Below, piece by piece: positions 8,108-17,530 of a DNA stretch of 64,000 bases. The stretch comes from Fibrobacter succinogenes. GTDB lineage: Bacteria > Fibrobacterota > Fibrobacteria > Fibrobacterales > Fibrobacteraceae. The notes under the pieces were generated by a model, which was not told the origin of the DNA, did no database searches, and worked only from the letters and a program-made list of their open reading frames with translations. Position 1 is the stretch's first letter, and every line of letters starts with the position of its first letter. The position numbers and the translations under genes were made by a program. The stretch spans positions 25,852 to 89,851 of the forward strand of contig CADCDO010000019.1 in the NCBI GenBank assembly GCA_902800345.1, in the 5' to 3' direction.

Positions 8108-9145
8108 ATGAGTATTGCAAAAGTACGTTACCCGGCGGAATGGGAAAAGCAGAGCGCCACTTGGCTTGCGTTCCCGCATAACAAGACAAACTGGTACGGC
8201 GAACGCGGTATCAACATCCGCAAATTCTATGTCGAACTCATCCGCAATATCACGGAATTCCAGCCGGTAAACCTTCTTTTGCCGAACAAGAAATTCCTGA
8301 CGGACGACGAAACGAAGGCTCTATCCAACCGCCCGTTCCCGGTAAACTTTATCGTCATCAAGACAAACGATATCTGGATCCGCGACTACGGCCCGTTTTT
8401 CCTCAAAAAGAAATGCAGAAAAGACGACAAAAAGGTCATTGCGGAAACACGTTTTAACGCTTGGGGCGCAAAGTTCCCGCCTTGGGGACTCGACAACGCC
8501 ATCCCGCAAAAGATTGCCGAAAAGACCGGCTGCACGCTTGTCGAGAGCGTCCCGTACATTTTCGAAGGGGGCGCTATCGAAGTCAACGGCGACGGCCTCG
8601 GTATCACGACCGAAGATTGTCTCGTCGGCAAGAACCGCAACGATTCAGGCGACTTGAAGAAAGTCGTAAAGGCCCTTTGCAAAGCGTTCGGACTCAGGGA
8701 CATGCTCGTATTGCCGCACGGTTTGCACGGCGATCACACCGACGGTCACATCGACAACGTCGCACGCTTTGTCGCTAAAGACAGGATCGTCATGTGCATG
8801 ACCGACAACAAGCGCTCCCCCAACGCCCCGATTTTAAGCGAAGCGAAATTCATCATCGAGAAATGGCTCGAAAGGCATTACGGCGAGAAAGCCAAGGTCG
8901 ATACGCTCCCGCTCCCGCCGCAGCGCGTGCTCGACGACGGACAGATTCTCCCGGCATCGTACATGAACTACATCTACGTGAACGGCGGACTCATCTTCCC
9001 GAAATACAAGAGCCCGAACGACGCCAAGGCCAAGAAATATTTCGAGAGTGTCTACCCGGACCGCAAGGTCATCGGCATCGATTGCCGCACCGTCATCGAG
9101 GAAGGCGGAAGCCTCCACTGCATGAGCAAGCACGAGAATGATTAG
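8108..9145 (+). CDS. aguA: Agmatine deiminase
   Basis: Converts agmatine to N-carbamoylputrescine and ammonia, the step before AguB. It has 345 residues of the guanidino-group-modifying (PPADI-type) fold. Seen motifs: WLAFPHNKTNWYG near the N-terminus, IWIRDYGPFF, the FEGGAIEVNGDG loop, LPHGLHGDHTDGHIDN with the catalytic His and Asp, and the nucleophile in EEGGSLHCMSKHE at the C-terminus. The start at 8108 is directly after an interspersed repeat and has only a weak GAGA-type ribosome-binding site. The stop TAG is the first part of another copy of that repeat. With aguB it forms a putrescine biosynthesis pair. Confidence 0.95.
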   Translation: MSIAKVRYPAEWEKQSATWLAFPHNKTNWYGERGINIRKFYVELIRNITEFQPVNLLLPNKKFLTDDETKALSNRPFPVNFIVIKTNDIWIRDYGPFFLKKKCRKDDKKVIAETRFNAWGAKFPPWGLDNAIPQKIAEKTGCTLVESVPYIFEGGAIEVNGDGLGITTEDCLVGKNRNDSGDLKKVVKALCKAFGLRDMLVLPHGLHGDHTDGHIDNVARFVAKDRIVMCMTDNKRSPNAPILSEAKFIIEKWLERHYGEKAKVDTLPLPPQRVLDDGQILPASYMNYIYVNGGLIFPKYKSPNDAKAKKYFESVYPDRKVIGIDCRTVIEEGGSLHCMSKHEND

Positions 9146-9252
9146 ACGAAAGAACGCCGCAATGCGGCTACAGACGAGAGACGAAAGAAAATAAGAACTA
9201 TAGCAATCATATCTCTCGTCTTTCGTCTACCAGCGAAGCGGTCTCTCGTCTA
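9144..9252. repeat. Two opposed TAGACGAAAGA repeats after aguA
   Basis: One forward copy (9144-9187) begins inside the aguA stop codon. A second, inverted copy with its own small hairpin lies at 9212-9252. Confidence 0.75.
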
Positions 9253-9283
9253 TTTTTTCCTTGCTTTCACGGCGTGCTTTTGC

Positions 9284-9290
9284 TAATTTA
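9284..9290 (+). promoter_or_regulatory. Candidate -7 box, leaderless gene
   Basis: TAATTTA, followed by only TCCAT before the ATG at 9296. The spacing puts the transcription start at or next to the start codon. Confidence 0.45.
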
Positions 9291-9295
9291 TCCAT

Positions 9296-10597
9296 ATGTT
9301 CATTTTTTTTGACGCAAGAATGAGTTTTGCTCGCACGTTGACAGTTCTTCTCTTTATGTTTTGCACCGGATTTGCAGAAACAACTGAAAATGACGTTTGC
9401 GATTTTGACGATTCACTCGCCATCCTGTTAATCAGAAGCGTCCAGTCTCATACCAGCCATAGCGAAGTTCTCGATTACATTCTGCAAGACAGTCTCTCCG
9501 TAAATCACGAGGCGTGCAAGGACGAATACAAAGTCCAAGCAATTTCGGCAAAAGTGACAAGACTGTTCAACACAAGCAAGACTGCCAAGAATGTAGAAGC
9601 ATACGACATCGCCTACACAAAATACGAGCATTTTTCAGGCAAAGAAGAGAACGGCAAAACGCTTTCTGACGAAGACAATGCGGCATACAACATCGTCTTG
9701 GATTACATCATCGCAAAATACGACAAGCATTTCGCCAATGTCAAGCGCAACATGCTCTCGGAGGCCCTCAGCGGAAAAAAATCCATTTACGGGTTCAATT
9801 CCAAACTGGACGCGTTGCTCGACGAACTGCAAACATCCAAAATATCGATGATTGAAGGCATATCAAGTTCCGAGCTACGGTCGCAATGGGAAAGTTCGTG
9901 GGCCGGATTATGGATTACTGATGTTCCGCCTTTAAAAAAGTACAACGAGAACAACTACGAATGGCTACAGACGCCTTCACGGAATTTCATAACAAAGTAC
10001 CCGGAAAGTCCATACACGCCCGTTTTACGCGCCCTATTCAACGACACGTTAATGCAGGCTCTTGCAAACAACGAAGAAAAACACGAAATCCAGCTTTACA
10101 AAGAAGACAACAGGCATCTCGCATTCGGGCTGGGATTTTTAGTCGGGAAACCGCTGTTGGGTGATGGTCTAGAAGCAGAAAAAGCAAAATTTTCTGCCGC
10201 TATACCCCAAGGTCGATTGCAGATTCTACGTTTCGTAGCACAAGTGCAATGCGACATGTATTTCCACGATGGATTAACAGCTGTTGGGCTGAACGGGCTT
10301 CTAGGATACAACCTCGAATTTGGCGATTACGGATTGGATTTGCTAACAGGAATCGGCATAGAGCAGTTTTTGGAAGATAAAGATTCCACCGTTTACAAGG
10401 CATATTCATTCGGATTGCAGGGCTACAAGAGAATCTTTTTTACGGGATTCGGAGCAATCGCCCCCCGGGTTCAATGGACTTTAAAAACATTCAAATACAA
10501 ATCTCCTGAAACTGGCCGCAGGAGACGAGTCTACATCAACCAGTTCTATATAGGTGCAACCCTCGATATCGTTGTTCCATTTTCTGAAATACATTAA
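9296..10597 (+). CDS. Secreted protein of unknown function, paralogue 1
   Basis: A 433-residue protein I do not recognise. It has a hydrophobic export signal (MSFARTLTVLLFMFCTGFAET in the first 30 residues), then a conserved CDFDDS segment. A mainly helical middle carries LSDEDNAAYNIVLDYIIAKYD, and the C-terminal 150 residues are rich in alternating aromatic and glycine residues (LAFGLGFLVGKPLLG, LNGLLGYNLEFGDYGLDLL), as in small outer-membrane beta-barrels. The next gene is a clear paralogue with the same layout, 15 bases downstream, so this is a tandem duplication in one operon. ATG 9296 fits a promoter box directly upstream; ATG 9320 is the alternative and gives a shorter signal peptide. 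Confidence 0.75.
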   Translation: MFIFFDARMSFARTLTVLLFMFCTGFAETTENDVCDFDDSLAILLIRSVQSHTSHSEVLDYILQDSLSVNHEACKDEYKVQAISAKVTRLFNTSKTAKNVEAYDIAYTKYEHFSGKEENGKTLSDEDNAAYNIVLDYIIAKYDKHFANVKRNMLSEALSGKKSIYGFNSKLDALLDELQTSKISMIEGISSSELRSQWESSWAGLWITDVPPLKKYNENNYEWLQTPSRNFITKYPESPYTPVLRALFNDTLMQALANNEEKHEIQLYKEDNRHLAFGLGFLVGKPLLGDGLEAEKAKFSAAIPQGRLQILRFVAQVQCDMYFHDGLTAVGLNGLLGYNLEFGDYGLDLLTGIGIEQFLEDKDSTVYKAYSFGLQGYKRIFFTGFGAIAPRVQWTLKTFKYKSPETGRRRRVYINQFYIGATLDIVVPFSEIH

Positions 10598-10612
10598 TAG
10601 AGATTTAAGCAA

Positions 10613-11911
10613 ATGAACCGGTTGAGTTTCATTTTTCTCCTGATTCTATCGACATGCGGCCTGATTTGCCATGCCGAAGAAATTGACGCCTGCGTATTTG
10701 ACCAATACGTCCTTGGAATGCTTAACGAAAATGCAGTTTCGGACAATTCCACCAGACATTTGGAACTGCTGGATTTTATCGCCGAACATGGCCACAAGGC
10801 GAAAGCGGAAATATGCGCGGACAAAGAACAACGCGAAAAACTGATCCGAATCGCCTATACGCTTTATGACGAAAAAAAAGGCGACACCGAATTCAACAAC
10901 GTTTATCCAAAATACGCTTTTTTCGCAGGCCAAGAAGAAGAAGGTCGAATTGCGACAAACGAAGACAATGCGATGTACAACCTGCTTTTGGACTACATGA
11001 TCGCGAAGTACGACAACCAGTACGCTTTTCAGAAAAAGGAAATGCTGAAAAAATATCCGGACGGATCAAAGATTCTCGCATCCAGTATCGCCCAGAAACT
11101 CTTTACAGCCGAACGACTCATGAGTATTGCTACCAGTTTGGCAAAAAGTACGTCCGAACTGGCTATAGACCTGTCTACATCTTGGGCGGAGCTATGGTTC
11201 CAGGACGAAAGCCCATTAGGGCGACACGAAAAATTTGATTATGACTACTCATGGATATTGAACATCCGCGACAAATTTTTGCAAAAATACCCCAACACCC
11301 GTTACAAGACCGCCATTATGGCAATTATGGACGACAACATTTCTAACCAATTTACTCAATACGACAGGGACGACAGCTACTTCAGTTTCGGCTTTGGATT
11401 TTCTTTAGGGAAATCCTTAAAAAGTTCTTCGTTAAAGAAAGTAGACGAAACCTTTACAGCGGGTTTTCCTGAAGCACGCTTGCAAATTCACAATTTCGTT
11501 ATCCAATTCCAGAACGACCTTTTCATTGCTAAAAAAACATCCTCCAGTTTTGACTTATTCTTGGGATACTCTTTTGATTTTGGCAAATTCAGGGCCGATG
11601 TCATGGGAGGCATAGGATTAACATCGTTCTGCTTTGAAAATGATACGACAAACAACATGTCTTATTTCGGAAGCGCCCAGATAGTCAAAAAGCTCCCTGT
11701 GGGCGACATACTCTATCTTTCCCCCAAATTTCAATGGGTCGTGAAGGGAGTCCGTTTTGACGATCCGTTTTCTAACCGCAAACGCTGGGGCGTAATCAAC
11801 CACTTTCTATTCGGATTAATTTTCGAAGCCCAAATACCGTTATCAAAGTTGAACACCAAGGACAGCGGCAAAAATCACGACCTCATCCGAAGAACAAGCA
11901 TTCGGAAATAG
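10613..11911 (+). CDS. Secreted protein of unknown function, paralogue 2
   Basis: A 432-residue paralogue of the preceding gene. Shared features: a signal peptide ending near HAEE, an ACVFDQ segment matching CDFDDS, the block TNEDNAMYNLLLDYMIAKYD, a WAELWFQDESPL segment matching WAGLWITDVPPL, and a C-terminal barrel-like region with FGFGFSLGKSLKSS and FLGYSFDFGKF. Function unknown. The pair most likely encodes outer-membrane or periplasmic proteins specific to Fibrobacter. It is followed by a 170-base repeat-rich spacer and the convergent rnhA gene. Confidence 0.75.
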   Translation: MNRLSFIFLLILSTCGLICHAEEIDACVFDQYVLGMLNENAVSDNSTRHLELLDFIAEHGHKAKAEICADKEQREKLIRIAYTLYDEKKGDTEFNNVYPKYAFFAGQEEEGRIATNEDNAMYNLLLDYMIAKYDNQYAFQKKEMLKKYPDGSKILASSIAQKLFTAERLMSIATSLAKSTSELAIDLSTSWAELWFQDESPLGRHEKFDYDYSWILNIRDKFLQKYPNTRYKTAIMAIMDDNISNQFTQYDRDDSYFSFGFGFSLGKSLKSSSLKKVDETFTAGFPEARLQIHNFVIQFQNDLFIAKKTSSSFDLFLGYSFDFGKFRADVMGGIGLTSFCFENDTTNNMSYFGSAQIVKKLPVGDILYLSPKFQWVVKGVRFDDPFSNRKRWGVINHFLFGLIFEAQIPLSKLNTKDSGKNHDLIRRTSIRK

Positions 11912-12082
11912 ACGAGTGCGCTACTAAAACGTCCTACCGCCTACAGTCTACTGCATACTGTTTACTAACCACTATCCTTCACTGGATCCCTCGTCGCTTC
12001 GCTTCTCGGGATGACGATGGTTTGCGGTTAGGTTTGCAATTAGAACGGTCCTTTTACATTCCTGTTTACTAACCACTGCTTA
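11912..12082. repeat. Repeat-rich convergent spacer
   Basis: It contains ACTAACCAC-type simple repeats (11960 and 12065-12092) and a GGATCC...GGGATGACG element (11983-12015) related to the copies near 4676, 16456, 37555 and 37977. Confidence 0.5.
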
Positions 12083-12670
12083 CTAACCACTTTTCTTCGC
12101 CTTCGCGATAGCTTCTTTTGCTAGTTTATCTACAAGTTCGTTCCACTTGACGCCGGTGTGGGCGGCGACCTTTTCGAACTGGACGCGGTGAAGATAAGGT
12201 TTTGCGGCCGAAACGTACATTTTCGCGATATTGCTCTTTGCCTGCCATTCACCCTTGGCCCAGCGTGCAATGCCTTCGTAATCATGGCAAATGACGCCAT
12301 TCATGTCATGCGCATCAAGCCAGCGCATCGCTTGGAACGAAGCCATCACTTCCCCGTCGATATTGCGGCTTTCGGCATCAAATGCCGTGATTCCCGAGCC
12401 ACGAGCTAGTTCCTTGTCGTCTTCAGTAACGACAAACGCCCAACCCGCAGGGCCAAATCCTGGCGAAAAAGAACCATCGACAAATACGCGGATTCCATCG
12501 GGTGTCGGCGCCTGCATCCCGTCAAGCCAGGCCTCGGCTTCTTCGCGGGTCGCAAACGACTTAAACAGGACTCCCTTGACTCCGTGAGTGAGTTTTTCGC
12601 ATTCGGTCCACGTCGTCACGATTTTTTTTTCATTTTCGCTTTTTACTGCATAGAACTTTTGTTTGGGCAT
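12083..12670 (-). CDS. rnhA: Ribonuclease HI with N-terminal viroplasmin domain
   Basis: Degrades the RNA strand of RNA-DNA hybrids. It has 195 residues in two parts. Residues 1-50 form a caulimovirus viroplasmin / hybrid-binding domain (FYAVKSENEKKIVTTWTECE, FATREEAEAWL). Residues 58-195 form the RNase H fold. The acidic active site is seen as IRVFVDGSF (first Asp), NIDGEVMASFQAM (Glu), VICHDYEGIARW (Asp), and KVAAHTGVKWNELVDKLAKEA with the His loop and last Asp. A TAAATTTG box ends four bases before the ATG, so the mRNA is probably leaderless. Confidence 0.93.
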   Translation of the reverse strand: MPKQKFYAVKSENEKKIVTTWTECEKLTHGVKGVLFKSFATREEAEAWLDGMQAPTPDGIRVFVDGSFSPGFGPAGWAFVVTEDDKELARGSGITAFDAESRNIDGEVMASFQAMRWLDAHDMNGVICHDYEGIARWAKGEWQAKSNIAKMYVSAAKPYLHRVQFEKVAAHTGVKWNELVDKLAKEAIAKAKKSG

Positions 12671-12674
12671 GGCG

Positions 12675-12682
12675 CAAATTTA
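12675..12682 (-). promoter_or_regulatory. TAnnTTTG box of rnhA (leaderless)
   Basis: TAAATTTG on the minus strand, then CGCC and the rnhA ATG. It is an exact match to the TAnnTTTG pattern, 12 bases from its first T to the start codon. Confidence 0.55.
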
Positions 12683-12888
12683 AAAAAAACTCTTTTATTT
12701 TTTATAAAAAGTTAAGAAAAATGCGGGAGGGGATTCGCCTTATTAGGTTATGGCCGACGCTTTAATGCTCGTTATAAAAGCTTATCCATTTCTTTAAAGC
12801 AATCTATAAGCTTTTAGATCTTATTGTATTTCTTTTTAACAGGTGTTTTTTTAATATATTTTGGCAGTAATTAAAATTAGGAGCTCTT

Positions 12889-13455
12889 TTGTTTTCTTCT
12901 CAGTACTTTGCCGATGGCAAGCAATTTTTCTGCGCGCGGTTACTCTGCAAGCCACTTTTATATTGGTGGTTCAAGCGCAAAGTAGGCAAAATAAAGAGAT
13001 CAAAGACGTTTTCGTTCCCGAAAACATTGCAAGACCATGAAAAAACCGTATTCTTTATGCCCGAGGACAAAAAGATTGCGAAGGTGATTTTAGACGAGCT
13101 CCCCGAAGAAGCGTTCAAGTCCATATTGTTCATCGCCCACGGCGATCTCGAAATTCTTTTAAACAAGAAAAAAGCGATCGCCTCCTATTACACGGATAAA
13201 GGCTGCCGTTACGGAGAGCCCCTTTTCGAAAAGCTCGAATACCAAATCAAAACTTTTGAACCCCTCGCCTGCGTCTATCTTGGTCCCTACAAGCCCCAGT
13301 TCCTGTACCTCGTCCTCGCAAGCGGAGCCGCACTCCGCGTCGGATTCGACTGTGCACGGGAATATCCGTTCCTGAACGTAAGTCTCCATCCGCTCAAGAC
13401 GCTTTCTCCTGCAAGAATGATGGCGCGCTACTTTTCCAACGAGGACAAAGAGTAG
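12889..13455 (+). CDS. Hypothetical protein, first gene of PHP/beta-barrel operon
   Basis: A 188-residue cytoplasmic protein with no recognised domain. It starts at TTG 12889 with TAGGAG nearby and a TATATTTTG box at 12854. The middle and end (KTVFFMPEDKKIAKVILDEL, SILFIAHGDLEILL, LVLASGAALRVGFDCARE) alternate strands and helices and are loosely reminiscent of GT-B glycosyltransferase halves, especially the closing AALRVGFD phrase. That is a weak impression, not an assignment. It ends 2 bases before the PHP-family gene, so they form one operon with the following barrel protein. Confidence 0.7.
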   Translation: MFSSQYFADGKQFFCARLLCKPLLYWWFKRKVGKIKRSKTFSFPKTLQDHEKTVFFMPEDKKIAKVILDELPEEAFKSILFIAHGDLEILLNKKKAIASYYTDKGCRYGEPLFEKLEYQIKTFEPLACVYLGPYKPQFLYLVLASGAALRVGFDCAREYPFLNVSLHPLKTLSPARMMARYFSNEDKE

Positions 13456-13457
13456 CC

Positions 13458-14330
13458 ATGCAGAAGATGTTCTCAACAATCATCAACGAAAATGGCGGCT
13501 ATGCGGATTTGCATTTGCACACCAAGCTTTCGGATGGGACGCTCGCCGTTGATGAACTGCTCACGCTCTGCAAGCGCAAGGGACTCCGCTGCATATCCAT
13601 TACGGACCACGACAACCTCGACAGTTTCAAGATTGCCGAAGAACCGGCCAAGGAAATCGGGCTCGAAATCATTCCGGGTATCGAAATTTCCGCCGTGTGG
13701 CAAGGAAAGGACATCCACATTCTGGGTTACTTCTGCGACCCGACGAACCTCGCCCTGAACATGGAACTCGAGGACTTCGCTAAGCAGCGTATTGCACGCG
13801 TCAAGGCGATTATCAAAAAGTTGAACGCCCTCGGTATCGGCATCACGTTCGAAAAAGTCCATTCATATTGCAAAGGAAAAATCATCGGGCGCCCGCATAT
13901 TGCCATGTCGCTTGTCGATGAAGAATACATCTCGAATTTTTCCGAGGCTTTCACGAAATACTTGGGAGACGGCTGCATCGCCTTCGTCGAAAAGAAAGGG
14001 CTCAACCCGCAAGAAACGATCAGGCTTATCGAAAACGCCGGCGGCATCGCGGTCCTCGCCCACCCGTACAAATCCGGTCTCAGCGACCAGTTCATCGAGA
14101 GCATGGTGGAATGGGGCATCCAGGGCATGGAAGTCTATAGCCCGGCGCAAAAAGGCGCGGTAGGGCGAAAGTATAAAGAAATGGCACAAAAGTTCGGGCT
14201 GGTAGGCACAGGCGGTTCGGATTTCCACACAGAAAACGGCAATTATCTGCCCGGTTGCATGAAAATGCCATACACAGTTGTTCAAGCGCTTCGCGAAAGA
14301 CGGGAAAAATCCCGCGCAGAATGGTTCTAA
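13458..14330 (+). CDS. PHP-domain phosphoesterase (3',5'-nucleotide bisphosphatase / RNase AM-like)
   Basis: Metal-dependent phosphoesterase of the PHP superfamily, 290 residues. Metal-binding motifs are in order: YADLHLHTKLSDGT, CISITDHDNLDSF, IIPGIEISAVW, GRPHIAM, VLAHPYKSG and GTGGSDFHTENG. This set matches the YciV/TrpH group, which removes 3'-phosphates from 3',5'-bisphosphonucleotides and trims short RNA 5' ends. It starts 2 bases after the previous gene and its stop overlaps the ATG of the next (TAATG), so all three are translated together. The exact substrate cannot be read from sequence. Confidence 0.9.
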   Translation: MQKMFSTIINENGGYADLHLHTKLSDGTLAVDELLTLCKRKGLRCISITDHDNLDSFKIAEEPAKEIGLEIIPGIEISAVWQGKDIHILGYFCDPTNLALNMELEDFAKQRIARVKAIIKKLNALGIGITFEKVHSYCKGKIIGRPHIAMSLVDEEYISNFSEAFTKYLGDGCIAFVEKKGLNPQETIRLIENAGGIAVLAHPYKSGLSDQFIESMVEWGIQGMEVYSPAQKGAVGRKYKEMAQKFGLVGTGGSDFHTENGNYLPGCMKMPYTVVQALRERREKSRAEWF

Positions 14331-16414
14331 TGAATCGTGTAATTCTTCTATTGGCTTTTTTTGGGGCGCTTGTTTCAAGCGTCTATGCCGACGTAATCCA
14401 CGCCAAACCTTACGTGCTCCCGACTCCGCAGGACTCGGTTTTCGAAACACCAAACGCCCCCGACCCCGCCCCCAGGGAAACCGACGCCGGACGTTGGGTC
14501 ATTCCGCTACGCGAGGTCATGCAGCGTACTTACGACGTTTCGGGCCAAAAATCCGAATGGGTGCTCGGCACGTCCATCCTTGGCAGTCCGGAACTTCCGG
14601 CATCTGCGCTTGGAATCGGAACGCTTAGCAAGCGCTACCCGAGCAAGCTTGCCGGCATCTACACCACGCGCCTAAGTTACGACGCCTCGACGCTCGCCTT
14701 GAACGGCGAGAACGGAATACTATTCGAAGAGCGTCACGGCATACCCGTCGATACGCCCATCACCGATGTCAACTGGGAACGTGGACCGTTCGAAGGCAAT
14801 GCACTCCGCCTTGATTTCCGGCGGCTCATCACGGATTCCGTCACGTTGGACCTTGGCGTTTCAAGCCATTCCAACTTGCTTTCTAAACCGTACGAATACC
14901 AGCCGGTGACCCACTCGCCTTATTTTGCTTTGGGGCGAGATTCCACACAAATTCCATTCGGTGGGCGAAACATCGCGATGAACAGCATACATTTTCAGCC
15001 TATCGTCACATGGAGATTCAAGCACGGCAAGGCTTTTTTCAAAATAAACTATCTAAACCTTGACAATGCGGACAATACGACGCACAAGGTCTTGCTAGAC
15101 ACACTCGATCCGACCGTCCGAAAATTCCAGACGGACCCCTATAGGATTATCATCGAAACACGCACATATGGCGGAGGCGTTGAATACAGCCCCATCAAGA
15201 ACTTGACGCTTGGAACAGGAATCCATTACGGAAACCACGAAATAGACTTGCGCAGACTTTCAAAGATTAAGAAGGGTATCGATACGCTCTATAACGATAA
15301 TGGCGACGCTGTATTACAAGCAACATATTATGACACCAGCATTGTCCGCAATTACGAGACAATTCTTGGCAATTTTGACGTTCGCTACAACATGTTCCTG
15401 AATCCAAAAATTCACTTTGAATACGAGTTTTTAAACACTACCGAAACATCGCCTGACAGAAAAAAGAAAGAGTATTTCCAGGACCGCGAAATCGGCTACG
15501 CAGAAATTTCCGACACGTTGTTCGGAAAGGCTCTGTTCCGCGTCCAAGCCGGTCTGCAACGCAACAGTTCGCTTTTAGATACGGTCGAATTCGCGCCCGC
15601 CTTTTCGCTAGACGGAACATACTTGCTCCCCCACAATTTAATGGCTAGCGCCTCGTACCGTCATGACAACAAGTTCCCCGATGTAAACCAAATCAAACTT
15701 GTCGAAACCGGCCGAATAGCGTTTCCCAATGAGAATCTAAAGTACGAATCTCGTGACCGCGCCACGGCTAATATCGTATGGCAGAAGCGCGACGTTTTTT
15801 ATGGTCTCGGATTGCGTTACGAACACGCTAACGACTTGATTAAACCAAACTGGGCAATTCACAGAAGGCTCGATACCACCTTCGTCGATACAACGTATAT
15901 TGCAAATTACGAAACTTTCGAAACGCGGGACACGACCATCGCGCATCCAAACGATTCGCTCGAATCTATTTTCCGATACGGAAACTTGGACCACGCCCAT
16001 TCTCTCGACTGGATCATGCAAATCGGATTCCGCCTGTGGAACTGGAAATTTTATTTCGAGCGCGGACAAAGGATTACGCGTTCCAAGCTCATCGACACGC
16101 CATCACTATATTACAAAGGAAGTATCCACTGGCAAAACCGGTTCGTCAGGGATAGGCTCGGTGTAAGCGTACGTCTCGATTTCCAGTGGTTCAACAAACG
16201 CACCGATTGCACAATCAACGAAAATGGTGACCCGGAACTCGTCAACCTACATCACTACTTGGCGATGGATTTCGAAGCCCGCATGCAAATTCTTTCGTTC
16301 GAACTTTACAGCCGCATCGAAAACTTCAACCACAGCATTTACGCTCCAGAATCGGGCTATACGCCCGAAGGCCTTCGCTTCGCCTACGGCATCGTCTGGA
16401 CGTTCGGGAATTAA
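14330..16414 (+). CDS. Putative outer-membrane beta-barrel protein
   Basis: A 694-residue exported protein. Translation probably starts at ATG 14330, which overlaps the PHP stop, giving the signal MNRVILLLAFFGALVSSVYA. The mature part is a long run of alternating hydrophobic and polar strands ending in tight turns (LRLDFRRLITDSVTLDLGVS, FKINYLNLDN, HFEYEFLNTTE, ASYRHDNKFPD), and it finishes with the strand RFAYGIVWTFGN, a typical C-terminal barrel signature ending in an aromatic stretch. TonB-dependent receptor plug motifs were not recognised, so porin-like or TonB-like remain open. A role in nutrient uptake is only inferred. Confidence 0.75.
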   Translation: MNRVILLLAFFGALVSSVYADVIHAKPYVLPTPQDSVFETPNAPDPAPRETDAGRWVIPLREVMQRTYDVSGQKSEWVLGTSILGSPELPASALGIGTLSKRYPSKLAGIYTTRLSYDASTLALNGENGILFEERHGIPVDTPITDVNWERGPFEGNALRLDFRRLITDSVTLDLGVSSHSNLLSKPYEYQPVTHSPYFALGRDSTQIPFGGRNIAMNSIHFQPIVTWRFKHGKAFFKINYLNLDNADNTTHKVLLDTLDPTVRKFQTDPYRIIIETRTYGGGVEYSPIKNLTLGTGIHYGNHEIDLRRLSKIKKGIDTLYNDNGDAVLQATYYDTSIVRNYETILGNFDVRYNMFLNPKIHFEYEFLNTTETSPDRKKKEYFQDREIGYAEISDTLFGKALFRVQAGLQRNSSLLDTVEFAPAFSLDGTYLLPHNLMASASYRHDNKFPDVNQIKLVETGRIAFPNENLKYESRDRATANIVWQKRDVFYGLGLRYEHANDLIKPNWAIHRRLDTTFVDTTYIANYETFETRDTTIAHPNDSLESIFRYGNLDHAHSLDWIMQIGFRLWNWKFYFERGQRITRSKLIDTPSLYYKGSIHWQNRFVRDRLGVSVRLDFQWFNKRTDCTINENGDPELVNLHHYLAMDFEARMQILSFELYSRIENFNHSIYAPESGYTPEGLRFAYGIVWTFGN

Positions 16415-16455
16415 TGTGTCCTAGACTTAGAGCTTAGGGTTGGTTAGAAGTTTTA

Positions 16456-16485
16456 TCATCCTCCGGAGGAGGATTCAGGATGACA
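16456..16485. repeat. Interspersed GGATTCAGGATGAC element
   Basis: It contains ATCCTCCGGAGGAGGAT, a palindromic core followed by CAGGATGAC. It is related to the elements at 37555 and 37977 and lies between convergent genes. Confidence 0.5.
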
Positions 16486-16510
16486 GGTCACTCAGAATGG
16501 CATTAAACAA

Positions 16511-17524
16511 TTAAACACTCTGGATGCCGAGCAGCACTAGATAGGCGACGTACAAACTCAAAAAGAGAACGCCGCCAATGCGTCCAAAACCAAATTTATC
16601 AGTCTTGGTACGTTCACCTTTACTTTTTTTCTTGAACGGTAAACAAATAAAGAAAAGCAAAAGCGTCAGTGCAGCCATGATAGGCACATCGCGGCTCATC
16701 ACTTCTGGGTCCGTAGCGTTTATCGGAGCAATAACAGCAGCAATTCCGACCACGACAAGCGTATTGAAACCATTCGAACCGATGACATTCCCGACGGCGA
16801 GATCGTTTTCTCCCCTACGAGCAGCAGCAATCGAACTCGCCAGTTCCGGCAGTGACGTGCCGACGGCAACAATGGTAAGCCCAATCAGCAAGTCGCTCAC
16901 GCCAAGCGCATGCGCCAAATTGACAGCACCCCACACGAGCATCCGCGAACTTGCAATCAAGATTCCAAGTCCCACGAGCAGCCACAAAACGGACTTTCCG
17001 ATAGAAACTTTGGACGATTCCTGATTATTCTCGGGCTCATTCTGCGATACGTTCACATTTTCGCGTTTGCGTTTTTCCTTCAGCTCCACTAGAATATTGA
17101 ATAAAGTAAGCATCACAAATGCGACCAGCAAAACGGCTCCATCAATAAACGAGACATTACCATCCTTGAGCAAGAAAACGGTCAAGGCCGTCATCAAAAC
17201 GAGAATCGGAATGTCATGCGTCATCGCCTGCTTTTTGACAACAACAGGTGCAATAAGTGCCGTCGTTCCCAAGATAAGCGCAATGTTTGCGATGTTGGAT
17301 CCGTAAGCGTTCCCGAGCGCAAGTTGAGGAGTATCGTTCATCGCCGACAAAACGGATACGACCATTTCTGGCGCAGACGTTCCAAAACCAACGATAATCA
17401 TCCCGATAAGGAACGTGCTCATGCCCAAAAATTGGGCCACGCCGACGGCCCCATCAACAAACCGGTCTGCGCTCCAGACCAGAAGGACTAGGCCAACGAC
17501 GATAGCCAATATTGAAAGAATCAT
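16511..17524 (-). CDS. Calcium/sodium antiporter (CaCA family, YrbG-like)
   Basis: Inner-membrane cation exchanger, 337 residues, with about ten membrane segments in two inverted halves. Each half carries the alpha-repeat signature: GFGTSAPEMVVSVLSA near residue 47 and AVGTSLPELASSIAAA near residue 220, followed by GNVIGSNGFNTL. The acidic residues in these repeats bind the transported ions. The cytoplasmic loop between the halves is Lys- and Glu-rich (KEKRKRENVNVSQNEPENNQ). It is adjacent to the stop of the 17531-18496 gene on the same strand, with a gap of 6 bases, so the two may be co-transcribed. Confidence 0.92.
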   Translation of the reverse strand: MILSILAIVVGLVLLVWSADRFVDGAVGVAQFLGMSTFLIGMIIVGFGTSAPEMVVSVLSAMNDTPQLALGNAYGSNIANIALILGTTALIAPVVVKKQAMTHDIPILVLMTALTVFLLKDGNVSFIDGAVLLVAFVMLTLFNILVELKEKRKRENVNVSQNEPENNQESSKVSIGKSVLWLLVGLGILIASSRMLVWGAVNLAHALGVSDLLIGLTIVAVGTSLPELASSIAAARRGENDLAVGNVIGSNGFNTLVVVGIAAVIAPINATDPEVMSRDVPIMAALTLLLFFICLPFKKKSKGERTKTDKFGFGRIGGVLFLSLYVAYLVLLGIQSV

Positions 17525-17530
17525 TTGTTA

